Part shown: piece by piece, positions 35,701 through 44,421 of the stretch
How the letters are laid out: each line of letters opens with the position of its first letter
How positions within the stretch are numbered: position 1 is the first letter of the stretch
From: Bacteroides caecigallinarum
GTDB taxonomy: Bacteria > Bacteroidota > Bacteroidia > Bacteroidales > Bacteroidaceae
Reading direction: 5' to 3'
Assembly (NCBI RefSeq): GCF_016902295.1
Contig: NZ_JACJLQ010000009.1
Span: 1 to 64,000 of the forward strand
DNA length: 64,000 bases
The notes under the pieces: model-generated
The model's database searches: none
Seen by the model: the letters and a program-made list of their open reading frames with translations, nothing else
What the model was told of the DNA's origin: nothing
Translations under genes and position numbers: made by a program

Positions 35701-37011
35701 ATGAATAAGGTAAAAAGTTTGTTTTGCATCTGCATTGCAGCTGTGGGAATGCAGAGTATCGATGCACAGACACGTGCAGAACTGGAAATCAGAGAAAATC
35801 CCAAATTGGCAACGGGGAAGTATTTGGCATACGAGGCACCAACTACCCCATTGACACCGGCTCCGGAAGGATATGTGCCATGCTATATAAGTACATATGC
35901 CAGACACGGCTCACGCTATCTGACAGGAATAGACAAGTACGAACCGGCTCTGACAATAATGGAGGAAGCAGAGAAAGACAACGGACTGACCGATGACGGA
36001 AAAAAGACACTGAAAATCCTGAGACAGCTTGCAGAAGCAGCCGAAAACCGCTACGGAGAGCTTACTCCAAAAGGAGCCAGACAACATCAGGAACTTGCAA
36101 AAAGAATGTTTGAAAATTATCCTGAAATATTTACAGACGGAGCACATATTGATGCCCGCTCTACATATAAGACTCGTGCTTTCCTTTCGATGGCAGCAGC
36201 CTGTGTGGAGTTGAAAGGCCTGAACCCGAAACTGAATATCACAACAGATGCAAGCCAGCATGATGAATATTTCATAAAATACAAGAATCCGATATATTCG
36301 GACAGCTGCCAGCACAACGCCGATTCGGTATTTGCAGAAGCAGAAAAGCGTTTCGTTCATCCGGAACGTATCATGAAAGTGCTTTTTAAACCGGAATATA
36401 TTTCAAAAGTCAAGAATCCGGGAAAGCTGGAATGCGACCTTTTCGAATATCATGGTATAAGCCAGAGTTCGGACAATATGCCAGACCTTTCATTCCTTTT
36501 CAACGGAAAAGAACTTTTCGACTTGTGGCAACTGAACAATTTCGAATGGTACTACGAACAGGGACCATCACCTCTGAGCGGTGGCAAGATGCCCAATCTG
36601 GCACGAAATCTGCTGAGAAATATCGTAGAGGCTGCCGACACAGCCCTTGTATCAAAAAAGCCTTGCGCAACTCTTCGTTTCGGTCATGATACAAACCTTG
36701 CTCCATTGGTGGCTCTGATGAATATTGACGGGTTCAACCATTCTACAGCCAACTGGGACTCTATCCCTCAATATTATCAGACATACCGTATGATTCCGAT
36801 GTGCGGAAACCTGCAACTTATATTCTTCCGCAAGAAGGACAGCAAAGACATTCTGGTCAAACCATTGCTCAACGAACGTGAGATACATCTGACAGGAATA
36901 AAAACAGACTGTTTCCCTTTCTATCACTGGAAAGATCTCAGAAAAACATGGATAGAACTTACAGAAAAAATTTATCTCCCGGAATTGCCTGAAGAATATG
37001 AAACAGACTAG
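35701..37011 (+). CDS. exported histidine acid phosphatase (MINPP-like)
   Basis: A 436-residue enzyme with a signal peptide ending SIDAQT. The phosphohistidine motif is ARHGSRY (His 69) and the C-terminal catalytic motif is RFGHDTNLAPLV, so both halves of the histidine acid phosphatase site are present. The length and pattern resemble multiple inositol polyphosphate phosphatases, although the proton donor context is HDT rather than the HAE known from some members. It may release phosphate from inositol phosphates in the periplasm. Start 35701 is chosen from the signal peptide and promoter position. Confidence 0.82.
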   Translation: MNKVKSLFCICIAAVGMQSIDAQTRAELEIRENPKLATGKYLAYEAPTTPLTPAPEGYVPCYISTYARHGSRYLTGIDKYEPALTIMEEAEKDNGLTDDGKKTLKILRQLAEAAENRYGELTPKGARQHQELAKRMFENYPEIFTDGAHIDARSTYKTRAFLSMAAACVELKGLNPKLNITTDASQHDEYFIKYKNPIYSDSCQHNADSVFAEAEKRFVHPERIMKVLFKPEYISKVKNPGKLECDLFEYHGISQSSDNMPDLSFLFNGKELFDLWQLNNFEWYYEQGPSPLSGGKMPNLARNLLRNIVEAADTALVSKKPCATLRFGHDTNLAPLVALMNIDGFNHSTANWDSIPQYYQTYRMIPMCGNLQLIFFRKKDSKDILVKPLLNEREIHLTGIKTDCFPFYHWKDLRKTWIELTEKIYLPELPEEYETD

Positions 37012-37047
37012 CATATCATATTTTTTACACAAAAAGCAAAGTCTCTA

Positions 37048-37078
37048 TTGGTTATTCATTAATAAAGAGTTACATTTG
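37048..37078 (+). promoter_or_regulatory. promoter of the BadF-type kinase gene
   Basis: TTG (37048-37050), a 20-nt spacer and TACATTTG (37071-37078); start codon 18 nt downstream. Confidence 0.78.
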
Positions 37079-37096
37079 TGATAAAGTAAAAAAGAC

Positions 37097-37927
37097 ATGA
37101 TACTAATAGCAGACAGTGGAGCGACAAAAACCGATTGGCTAATCAGCGATACAAATAAATCAGAGATACTCAAGACCGAAGGCATAAATCCTTTTCATCA
37201 GGATGAGAACTACATTAGAAAAATTATAGAAACAGATTTATTGCCACAAATAGAAAAAGAAAATATTTCAGAGATCTATTTTTACGGTGCAGGATGCCTG
37301 CCTGAACCGGCTGAAAAAATCATAAATATTTTACAGGATTTTTTCACCGGAACCAAAGTCCATGCATATACCGACCTGATGGGAGCGGCAAGGGCATTAT
37401 GTGGGAAAAAGCCGGGAATAGCTTGTATTCTTGGTACCGGCTCAAATTCATGTATGTATGACGGGAAAGAGATAACAAGGAATGTTTCCCCATTGGGATA
37501 TATATTGGGAGATGAAGGAAGCGGAGCATATCTCGGAAAAAAATTTATAGCAGACTGCCTTAAAGGACAACTTCCGGAAAATATTAAAAATGACTTTTTG
37601 AGCAATTGCGGTTTAACGGTAGAAGACATATTGCGGAAAGTTTACAGAGAGCCACAGGCAAACCGTTTTCTGGCATCATTAACACCTTATATATATAATA
37701 TAAAGCATGAAGCACAGGTAAAAAATTTCCTATGTGAATGTTTCACCGATTTCTTTATAAGAAATATTATGGGATATGACACTACACTGGAAATATCATT
37801 TACAGGATCCGTGGCATGGTACTTTCAGGAAGAAATAAAGGAAGCGGCAGAACAGCTCAATCTGAAAACCGGAAAATTCATAAAAGAACCTATTTGGGGG
37901 CTAAAAGAATATCACAAAAACCTATAA
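37097..37927 (+). CDS. BadF/BadG-type ATPase, N-acetylglucosamine kinase-like
   Basis: A 276-residue ASKHA-fold kinase. The phosphate-1 loop is IADSGATKTDWLI at the very start, phosphate-2 is CILGTGSNSCMYDG, and the adenosine motif lies near EISFTGSVAWYFQEE. Homologues in Bacteroidetes are annotated as N-acetylglucosamine kinase-like; a role in amino-sugar or wall recycling is plausible but not shown. It is followed by the SIMPL gene after 12 nt. Confidence 0.8.
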   Translation: MILIADSGATKTDWLISDTNKSEILKTEGINPFHQDENYIRKIIETDLLPQIEKENISEIYFYGAGCLPEPAEKIINILQDFFTGTKVHAYTDLMGAARALCGKKPGIACILGTGSNSCMYDGKEITRNVSPLGYILGDEGSGAYLGKKFIADCLKGQLPENIKNDFLSNCGLTVEDILRKVYREPQANRFLASLTPYIYNIKHEAQVKNFLCECFTDFFIRNIMGYDTTLEISFTGSVAWYFQEEIKEAAEQLNLKTGKFIKEPIWGLKEYHKNL

Positions 37928-37939
37928 ACTAACAAAGTT

Positions 37940-38641
37940 ATGAAGAATTTAAGATTTGAAGCCGTTGTAATTGCAATAGGATTGCTTTTACTTGGTATGT
38001 TCATCGAACATGGAATCAGCAGTTTTGCCGACAAGGACCGTAGCGTAAACGTCAAAGGGCTTGCAGAAATGGAAGTCCCGGCTGATAAAGTTACATGGCC
38101 ACTGGTTTACAAAAGTATCGGAAATGATTTGGGCGGACTGTACGACCAAATAAACAAATCAAACAAAACCATCACACAATTCCTAATCAGCAAAGGCATA
38201 GATGAAAAAGAAATCAGCGTCAATGCGCCTGAGATTATTGATATGAAGGCTGAACGGTACAGTAGCCAGGAAAGCACATACAGATATAACGTGACATCAG
38301 TTATTACTGTTACGTCAGACAAAGTGGATCTGATACGTAAACTCATCAGCAGCCAGGGAGAACTTCTGAAGCAAGGTGTGGCAATCACATCAGGCGACTA
38401 CCGATATAACGTTCAATACGAATATACCGGTCTGAACAAAATCAAGCCACAGATGATTGAAGAGGCTACCAAGAACGCACGTCAGGCAGCTGAAAAATTC
38501 GCTGAAGATTCGGACAGCAAGCTTGGTAAAATAAGAAAAGCAAACCAGGGACAATTCAGCATAACAGACCGTGACGCAAACACACCATACATTAAGAAGG
38601 TAAGAGTAGTAACAACTATTGACTATTCGCTTGAAGACTGA
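37940..38641 (+). CDS. SIMPL-domain (DUF541) protein
   Basis: A 233-residue protein with an N-terminal membrane anchor (AVVIAIGLLLLGMFIEHGIS) and a SIMPL domain beginning SVNVKGLAEMEVPADKVTW. Members are periplasmic proteins of unclear function, in E. coli linked to oxidative stress. It lies 12 nt after the kinase gene and is closed by a terminator. Confidence 0.85.
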   Translation: MKNLRFEAVVIAIGLLLLGMFIEHGISSFADKDRSVNVKGLAEMEVPADKVTWPLVYKSIGNDLGGLYDQINKSNKTITQFLISKGIDEKEISVNAPEIIDMKAERYSSQESTYRYNVTSVITVTSDKVDLIRKLISSQGELLKQGVAITSGDYRYNVQYEYTGLNKIKPQMIEEATKNARQAAEKFAEDSDSKLGKIRKANQGQFSITDRDANTPYIKKVRVVTTIDYSLED

Positions 38642-38660
38642 TACAGCGATACAAAATATT

Positions 38661-38697
38661 ACAGGAGGCATAACGACACATGCCTCCTGTTCTTTTA
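38661..38697 (+). terminator. terminator after the SIMPL gene
   Basis: ACAGGAGGCAT (38661-38671) pairs perfectly with ATGCCTCCTGT (38680-38690), followed by TCTTTTAT. Confidence 0.88.
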
Positions 38698-38736
38698 TAT
38701 AATCTTCTATTTTTCAGCATAAAAGCGGACAAAAAG

Positions 38737-38767
38737 TTGCATATATGGATGGAAGTTAATATCTTTG
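38737..38767 (+). promoter_or_regulatory. rpsA promoter
   Basis: TTG (38737-38739), a 20-nt spacer and TATCTTTG (38760-38767). The leader to the start codon is about 60 nt and AT-rich. Confidence 0.8.
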
Positions 38768-38834
38768 CGCCCGATTTAGATAAACAATATAAAGTCTAAC
38801 ACAATTAATTATTTAAAAACAATTTTTTATTTTA

Positions 38835-40619
38835 ATGGAAAACTTAAAGAACATTGCTCCTATTGAAGATTTCAACTGGGATGCGTATGAAAGTGGTGAC
38901 ACACTAACAAATGTAAGCAAAGAAGAACTTGAAAAGGCTTACGACAGTACTCTTAACAAAGTAAATGACCGTGAGGTTGTTGATGGTACTGTAATCGCAA
39001 TGAACAAACGCGAAGTTGTAGTTAACATTGGCTACAAATCAGACGGTATCATTCCATTGAGTGAATTCCGTTACAATCCAGACCTGAAAGTAGGTGATAC
39101 TGTAGAAGTATATATCGAAAATCAGGAAGACAAAAAAGGTCAGTTGATTTTGTCTCACAAGAAAGCACGTGCTACTCGTTCTTGGGATCGTGTTAACGCT
39201 GCTCTTGAAAACGAAGAAATCATTAAGGGTTACGTTAAGTGCCGCACTAAGGGTGGTATGATTGTTGACGTATTCGGAATCGAAGCATTCTTGCCAGGTT
39301 CTCAGATTGACGTTAAACCTATCCGCGACTATGACGTATTTGTAGGTAAGACTATGGAATTCAAAGTTGTTAAGATCAACCAGGAATTCAAGAACGTAGT
39401 TGTATCTCACAAAGCTCTTATCGAAGCTGAACTCGAACAGCAGAAGAAAGAAATCATCGGTAAACTTGAAAAAGGTCAGGTACTTGAAGGTACTGTTAAA
39501 AATATCACATCTTACGGTGTATTCATCGACTTGGGTGGCGTAGATGGTTTGATTCACATCACAGACTTGTCTTGGGGCCGCGTAAGCGATCCACGCGAAG
39601 TTGTTTCTTTGGATCAGAAGTTGAACGTTGTTATCCTTGACTTCGATGATGACAAGAAACGTATCGCTCTTGGTTTGAAACAGCTTACTCCACATCCATG
39701 GGATGCTCTTGATCCAAACTTGAAAGTTGGTGATCACGTTAAGGGTAAAGTAGTTGTTATGGCTGACTACGGAGCATTCATCGAAATCGCTCCAGGCGTA
39801 GAAGGTTTGATCCACGTTTCTGAAATGTCTTGGTCACAGCACTTGCGTTCAGCTCAAGACTTCATGAAAGTTGGTGACGAAGTTGAAGCTGTTATCTTGA
39901 CTCTTGACCGCGAAGAACGTAAGATGTCACTTGGTATCAAGCAGTTGAAAGCTGATCCATGGGAAAACATCGAAGAAAAATATGCTGTAGGTACTAAGCA
40001 CACTGCAAAAGTACGTAACTTCACTAACTTCGGTGTATTCGTTGAAATCGAGGAAGGTGTTGACGGATTGATTCACATCTCAGACCTTTCTTGGACTAAG
40101 AAAATCAAACACCCATCAGAATTCACTCAGATTGGTGCTGAAATCGAAGTTCAGGTATTGGAAATCGACAAAGAAAACCGTCGCTTGAGCCTTGGTCACA
40201 AACAGTTGGAAGAAAATCCATGGGATGTATTCGAAACTGTATTCACTGTAGGTTCTATCCACGAAGGTACAATCATCGAACTTTTGGACAAAGGTGCAGT
40301 AGTTTCATTGCCTTACGGTGTTGAAGGCTTCGCTACTCCAAAACACCTTGTAAAAGAAGACGGTTCTCAGGCTCAGCTTGACGAAAAGCTTCAGTTCAAA
40401 GTAATCGAATTCAACAAGGAAGCTAAACGTATCATCTTGTCTCACAGCCGTGTATTCGAAGATGCTGCTAAGGCTGAAGAAAAAGCAGAAAAGAAAGCTG
40501 CAAAGAAATCATCTAAGAAAGAAGAAGCTCCAATGATCCAGAACCAGGCTGCTTCTACAACTCTTGGTGACATCGATGCTCTTGCTGCATTGAAAGAACA
40601 GTTGGAAGGTAAGAAATAA
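38835..40619 (+). CDS. rpsA: 30S ribosomal protein S1
   Basis: A 594-residue protein with six S1 RNA-binding repeats, for example VVDGTVIAMNKREVVVNIGY, VLEGTVKNITSYGVFIDLGG and HTAKVRNFTNFGVFVEIEEG. The N-terminal extension lacks the E. coli type start, and the C-terminus is a Lys/Ala/Glu-rich tail. Codon use shifts to GTT, GCT, CGT and AAC, as in highly expressed genes. S1 recruits mRNA to the small subunit, although Bacteroidetes mostly lack Shine-Dalgarno sites. It is monocistronic between its own promoter and terminator. Confidence 0.96.
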   Translation: MENLKNIAPIEDFNWDAYESGDTLTNVSKEELEKAYDSTLNKVNDREVVDGTVIAMNKREVVVNIGYKSDGIIPLSEFRYNPDLKVGDTVEVYIENQEDKKGQLILSHKKARATRSWDRVNAALENEEIIKGYVKCRTKGGMIVDVFGIEAFLPGSQIDVKPIRDYDVFVGKTMEFKVVKINQEFKNVVVSHKALIEAELEQQKKEIIGKLEKGQVLEGTVKNITSYGVFIDLGGVDGLIHITDLSWGRVSDPREVVSLDQKLNVVILDFDDDKKRIALGLKQLTPHPWDALDPNLKVGDHVKGKVVVMADYGAFIEIAPGVEGLIHVSEMSWSQHLRSAQDFMKVGDEVEAVILTLDREERKMSLGIKQLKADPWENIEEKYAVGTKHTAKVRNFTNFGVFVEIEEGVDGLIHISDLSWTKKIKHPSEFTQIGAEIEVQVLEIDKENRRLSLGHKQLEENPWDVFETVFTVGSIHEGTIIELLDKGAVVSLPYGVEGFATPKHLVKEDGSQAQLDEKLQFKVIEFNKEAKRIILSHSRVFEDAAKAEEKAEKKAAKKSSKKEEAPMIQNQAASTTLGDIDALAALKEQLEGKK

Positions 40620-40642
40620 TTTTTGCCTACTGCAATAAAATC

Positions 40643-40683
40643 TATAAGGCTGAATCCTCAACGGGGTTCAGCCTTATTCTTTT
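40643..40683. terminator. terminator shared by rpsA and the Lrp gene
   Basis: ATAAGGCTGAA (40644-40654) pairs with TTCAGCCTTAT (40667-40677), extended inward by three pairs, followed by TCTTTTAT. It lies between convergent rpsA and the Lrp gene, whose stop is at its right edge. Confidence 0.85.
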
Positions 40684-41152
40684 ATATATGTATTCCATAA
40701 TCGTGCTTTATCACATCCATCACAAATACGCTCTCCAATGATGCCAAAGTGTCAATCCTGCCAAGCACATTCAGTATAAATCCCTGATAATACTTCATAT
40801 CCGGAGCATGAATCTTGAGGAGATAATCAAAACTGCCTGAAATATTATAACACTCTGTCACTTCCGGTATCCCTGCTATAACTTCTGAAAAACTACGTGC
40901 TATATCATAATTGAGATGCTGCATCTTCACCTTACAGAAAACCATAAAACCCTGATTAAGTTTCTCCGCATCAAGCACCGCAATATATTTCTTGATATAC
41001 CCACCTGATTCAAGACGTTTCAGACGTTCAAAAACCGGAGTTGACGACAGACTCACTTTAGCGGCAAGCTCTTTTGTTGTCAGTCTGGCATTCTCCTGCA
41101 AAGTACGGAGTATCTGCAAATCCACCTTATCCAATTTCTCTACATTGTTCAT
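40682..41152 (-). CDS. Lrp/AsnC family transcriptional regulator
   Basis: A 156-residue regulator. The N-terminal winged helix-turn-helix reads LDKVDLQILRTLQENARLTT and KELAAKVSLSSTPVFERLKR; the C-terminal RAM (amino-acid-sensing) domain includes EVTECYNISGSFDYLLKI. It is divergent from metY, 161 nt apart, with an inverted repeat between, so metY is a likely target and a sulfur amino acid a possible ligand (inference). Confidence 0.9.
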   Translation of the reverse strand: MNNVEKLDKVDLQILRTLQENARLTTKELAAKVSLSSTPVFERLKRLESGGYIKKYIAVLDAEKLNQGFMVFCKVKMQHLNYDIARSFSEVIAGIPEVTECYNISGSFDYLLKIHAPDMKYYQGFILNVLGRIDTLASLESVFVMDVIKHDYGIHI

Positions 41153-41205
41153 AGGACTAATATTCTGTTTTATTTAATTTTCGATACTAAAATAAGAATT
41201 AAATC

Positions 41206-41240
41206 ATAGAAAACAACCATATAATAGTGATATTTTCTAT
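41206..41240. promoter_or_regulatory. candidate operator between the Lrp gene and metY
   Basis: ATAGAAAA (41206-41213) and TTTTCTAT (41233-41240) form an 8-bp inverted repeat with 19 nt between. It lies 15 nt upstream of the metY -33 element and fits the spaced AT-rich sites bound by Lrp-type octamers. Confidence 0.45.
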
Positions 41241-41254
41241 ATTTTACACAAATA

Positions 41255-41285
41255 TTGGACTGTATCACCATGGAGTATATCTTTG
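41255..41285 (+). promoter_or_regulatory. metY promoter
   Basis: TTG (41255-41257), a 20-nt spacer and TATCTTTG (41278-41285). The start codon at 41314 is 28 nt further, too close for a riboswitch. Confidence 0.8.
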
Positions 41286-41313
41286 CAGATGTAACAATAA
41301 AGCTATAAAGATT

Positions 41314-42603
41314 ATGACAGATACAAAGAAACTACATTTCGAGACATTACAGCTACACGTAGGACAGGAAAATGCCGATAAGGCAACAGGCGCAAGGGCT
41401 GTACCTATATATCAGACCACTTCATACGTATTCAATAATTCAGCATATGCCGAGGCACTGTTCGGGCTTCAGGAAAGCGGAGAAATATACGGACGACTGG
41501 GAAATCCTACACAAGGGATTTTCGAGCAAAGAATAGCGGCACTGGAAGGTGGGAAGGCGGCACTTGCAGTAGCATCAGGAGCGGCGGCAATTACATATTC
41601 ATTTCTAAATATCGCAAAGCAGGGCGACCACATTGTAGCAGCAAAGACTATCTACGGTGGAAGTTATAACCTTCTGGCACACACTTTCCCTACTTACGGA
41701 ATCAGTACAACTTTTGTAGATCCGGACAACATTGAGAATTTCGAAAAGGCTATTCAGGAAAATACAAAAGCCATATTTATAGAAACACTTGGCAATCCAA
41801 ATTCAAATATAATAGACATACAGGCCGTTGCCGATATAGCCCACAGAAACAAAATACCTCTGATAATAGACAATACGTTCGGAACCGCGTATCTTATCCG
41901 TCCGATAGAACATGGCGCAGATATAGTGGTACATTCTGCCACAAAATTCATCGGCGGACACGGAACATCTCTTGGCGGAGTTATTGTGGATTCAGGAAAA
42001 TTTGACTGGAAAGCTTCCGGGAAATTTCCGCAACTGACAGAGCCTGACGCATCATATCACGGAATAATATTTACCGATATCGATCCTAGCACTGCTTTTG
42101 TGACAAGAATAAGAACCACACTGCTCAGAGATACAGGAGCAGCTATAAGCCCGTTCAATGCCTTTATGCTTCTGCAAGGCCTTGAAACTCTGTCATTGAG
42201 AGTTGAACGCCACGTAGAGAACACACTTAAAATAGTTTCCTACCTTGCTTCACATCCAAAAGTAAAGAAAGTGAATCACCCTTCGCTCACCTCCCATCCA
42301 AATCATGAGCTTTATAATAAGTACTTTTCCAAAGGTGGAGGCTCAATATTCACATTCGAGATTAAAGGCGGCAAGGAAGAAGCACATAAATTTATTGACA
42401 ATCTGAAAATATTCTCATTGCTTGCCAATGTAGCAGATGCAAAATCGCTGGTGATACATCCTGCCAGCACTACACATTCACAGCTGACTGAAAGTGAACT
42501 CCTGGAACAGGACATATATCAGGGAACTATCAGACTATCTATAGGTCTGGAACATATTGAAGATTTGAAAAATGATTTGGAACAAACATTAAACAGCATT
42601 TAA
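41314..42603 (+). CDS. metY: O-acetylhomoserine sulfhydrylase (Cys/Met metabolism PLP enzyme)
   Basis: A 429-residue PLP enzyme that makes homocysteine from O-acetylhomoserine and sulfide. The PLP phosphate region is [19 protein letters not shown], the cofactor Asp is in [20 protein letters not shown], and the Schiff-base Lys is in [18 protein letters not shown]. The length and the inserted region after the Lys fit MetY (COG2873) rather than MetB/MetC. ATG 41314 is downstream of a strong promoter; the frame is open to 41227, but that part contains the promoter. The stop codon lies inside an 11-bp repeat array. Confidence 0.88.
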   Translation: MTDTKKLHFETLQLHVGQENADKATGARAVPIYQTTSYVFNNSAYAEALFGLQESGEIYGRLGNPTQGIFEQRIAALEGGKAALAVASGAAAITYSFLNIAKQGDHIVAAKTIYGGSYNLLAHTFPTYGISTTFVDPDNIENFEKAIQENTKAIFIETLGNPNSNIIDIQAVADIAHRNKIPLIIDNTFGTAYLIRPIEHGADIVVHSATKFIGGHGTSLGGVIVDSGKFDWKASGKFPQLTEPDASYHGIIFTDIDPSTAFVTRIRTTLLRDTGAAISPFNAFMLLQGLETLSLRVERHVENTLKIVSYLASHPKVKKVNHPSLTSHPNHELYNKYFSKGGGSIFTFEIKGGKEEAHKFIDNLKIFSLLANVADAKSLVIHPASTTHSQLTESELLEQDIYQGTIRLSIGLEHIEDLKNDLEQTLNSI

Positions 42604-42631
42604 ATAGTATTTAAACAGTGTTTAAGCACTG
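42588..42631. repeat. 11-bp tandem repeat, four units, spanning the metY stop codon
   Basis: Units start at 42588, 42599, 42610 and 42621: ATTAAACAGCA, TTTAAATAGTA, TTTAAACAGTG, TTTAAGCACTG. The stop codon of metY (42601-42603) is in unit 2. The consensus TTTAAACAGNG is shared with the array at 19642. Units 3 and 4 can pair with each other (CAGTG with CACTG), so it may also act in termination. Confidence 0.75.
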
Positions 42632-42707
42632 TTTTATCCCCCTAAAACAATTGCGGCTCAAGTTTTTCATTAAACTTGGGCCGCGCTATATATTCTAAAA
42701 ACTACAA

Positions 42708-44210
42708 TCATAATTTAACCTTCTCAGACACAGGTTTTGATTCATTATTCAGTCTGTCAAGAGCTGTTACCACATAGCGGTATTTGGTCTTTCCATTCTC
42801 GTATGGCAACTTATAGAAAGTATCTCTTGTTATGGCAACAATCTTCGATGCATCCTCTATATTTACCTTTTCCTTGTTCTCAAACCTATAGACAACATAC
42901 TGAACAGCCTCATCCATCACGTGTTTTGCTTTAGGAGCAGTCCAGAAAAGAATGTATCCATATTCTGTCCAAACATCTTTAAGTTTTCTAACTTTCAATG
43001 GAATCTTGTCGTCAATAAACGGATACAACGGCTGCAGAGCCGGATATTTATGATAGTTCTTTGACAATATAGTTCTATAATTACCTGGGTTCTCCACCAC
43101 AGCTGCAGAATACCATTGACAGCTACCCTGCACGGCTGGCAACGAACGTTGCAAATCATATTTTGCCGTCATCTGGTGTACTGAAGGATTCTTCAGGTCC
43201 GGTTTCTTCACTGTTCTATACACATCCTGCCCTATATACAGAGGACGTGCACTTGATTTCTCCGCCCACCACTTAACCAAAGTTTCATAATCTGCAGCCG
43301 GATGACCTATCTCCCAATATACCTGCGGAATGTTATAGTCTATCCACCCTTTGTTCACCCAAAGCAGAACATCGGCATACAGGTCATCATAATTCTGGAG
43401 TCCGCGAGTCTCACTGCCTTCAGGTGAAGTACGTTTGTTACGATATATTCCGAAAGGCGAAATACCGAATTTCACCCAAGGCTTACATTCACGGATTGTC
43501 TCATGAAGTTCCTTGATAAGAACATTTACATTATCTCTTCTCCACTGGTCTCTGTCTGTAAATCCACGACCGTAAGCGGCAAAACTTACATCGTCAGGAA
43601 AATTCTCCCCCGGATTGGGATAAGGATAGAAATAATCGTCCATGTGAATGGCATCTACGTCATATCGGCTTACAATGTCGCGTACTATCTTGCAGATATA
43701 CTTTCTATTCTCTGGAAATCCCGGATCAAAATAAAGCTGTCCGGCATACTTCACAAAAAGTTCGGGATGTTTGTTGTAAGGGTGCAGAGGCGACAATTGT
43801 GTTGTTCCTTTGGTGCATGCCCTATAAGGATTAATCCATGCATGTAATTCCATACCACGCTTGTGGCACTCTTCAATCATAAACTGCAGCGGATCCCATG
43901 TGGGTGAAGGCTGAACTCCCTGAATACCTGTCAAAAAACGGCTCCAAGGCTCGTACGATGACTTATATAATGCATCAGCCTCTGCCCTAACCTGAAAAAT
44001 TATGGCATTAATACCTGCTCCCTGCAAATCATCAAGCTGTTCCAGAAGAGTCTGTTTCATAGTTTCTGCAGGCATACCCTGAAACTGTCCGTTTACAAAC
44101 TGTATCCATGCCCCGCGAAACTCACGTTTAGGAGATGCTGTCTGAGCACTGAAAACTGAAGTATTCAGCAACATAGCAGCAAGAACAATCAAAGTTTTAA
44201 TTCTATTCAT
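42708..44210 (-). CDS. GHL10 family glycosyl hydrolase (DigH/YddW-like), exported
   Basis: A 500-residue protein with a signal peptide (ending SVFSAQT) and the GHL10 (PF02638) TIM-barrel domain: EFRGAWIQFVNGQFQG at the start, later GMELHAWINPYRA and DVDAIHMDDYFYPYP. E. coli DigH of this family cleaves denuded peptidoglycan glycans, so a role in wall turnover is likely. The last 100 residues look like a fibronectin-III-type module (YILFWTAPKAKHVMDEAVQY). It is convergent with metY. Confidence 0.87.
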   Translation of the reverse strand: MNRIKTLIVLAAMLLNTSVFSAQTASPKREFRGAWIQFVNGQFQGMPAETMKQTLLEQLDDLQGAGINAIIFQVRAEADALYKSSYEPWSRFLTGIQGVQPSPTWDPLQFMIEECHKRGMELHAWINPYRACTKGTTQLSPLHPYNKHPELFVKYAGQLYFDPGFPENRKYICKIVRDIVSRYDVDAIHMDDYFYPYPNPGENFPDDVSFAAYGRGFTDRDQWRRDNVNVLIKELHETIRECKPWVKFGISPFGIYRNKRTSPEGSETRGLQNYDDLYADVLLWVNKGWIDYNIPQVYWEIGHPAADYETLVKWWAEKSSARPLYIGQDVYRTVKKPDLKNPSVHQMTAKYDLQRSLPAVQGSCQWYSAAVVENPGNYRTILSKNYHKYPALQPLYPFIDDKIPLKVRKLKDVWTEYGYILFWTAPKAKHVMDEAVQYVVYRFENKEKVNIEDASKIVAITRDTFYKLPYENGKTKYRYVVTALDRLNNESKPVSEKVKL

Positions 44211-44233
44211 TATCTATAAAGTTTTCGAGGGTA

Positions 44234-44264
44234 CAAAGATAGTGCAAACCGAATGAAGTACAAA
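44234..44264 (-). promoter_or_regulatory. promoter of the GHL10 gene
   Basis: TTTG (44264-44261), a 19-nt spacer and TATCTTTG (44241-44234) on the minus strand, 23 nt before the start codon. Confidence 0.78.
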
Positions 44265-44391
44265 GTGAAAACAGTGTTTTCAACTTTTAATTCCGAGGTG
44301 TAGCCTATCTTATTAAAAGATAAACAAAAACGGACACATATACGTTAAAAATATAAAGTTTGAACTCTCAGTATAAATATGTACATTTGCA

Positions 44392-44399
44392 TACAGTTT
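44392..44399 (+). promoter_or_regulatory. -7 element of the alcohol dehydrogenase gene
   Basis: TACATTTG, 22 nt before the start codon at 44422. No -33 element at the usual distance. Confidence 0.5.
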
Positions 44400-44421
44400 A
44401 AAACCATAAATACATAATAAC

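Noticed and set aside
39039-39815. 258-codon minus-strand frame inside rpsA
   Set aside because: Mirror of the strongly biased codon use of rpsA; no protein features.
41286-41313. Riboswitch in the metY leader
   Set aside because: The leader between promoter and start codon is only about 25 nt.
42588-42631. Simple rho-independent terminator of metY
   Set aside because: Units 3 and 4 can pair, but the stem is short, and the strict 11-bp repetition over four units is not explained by termination alone.
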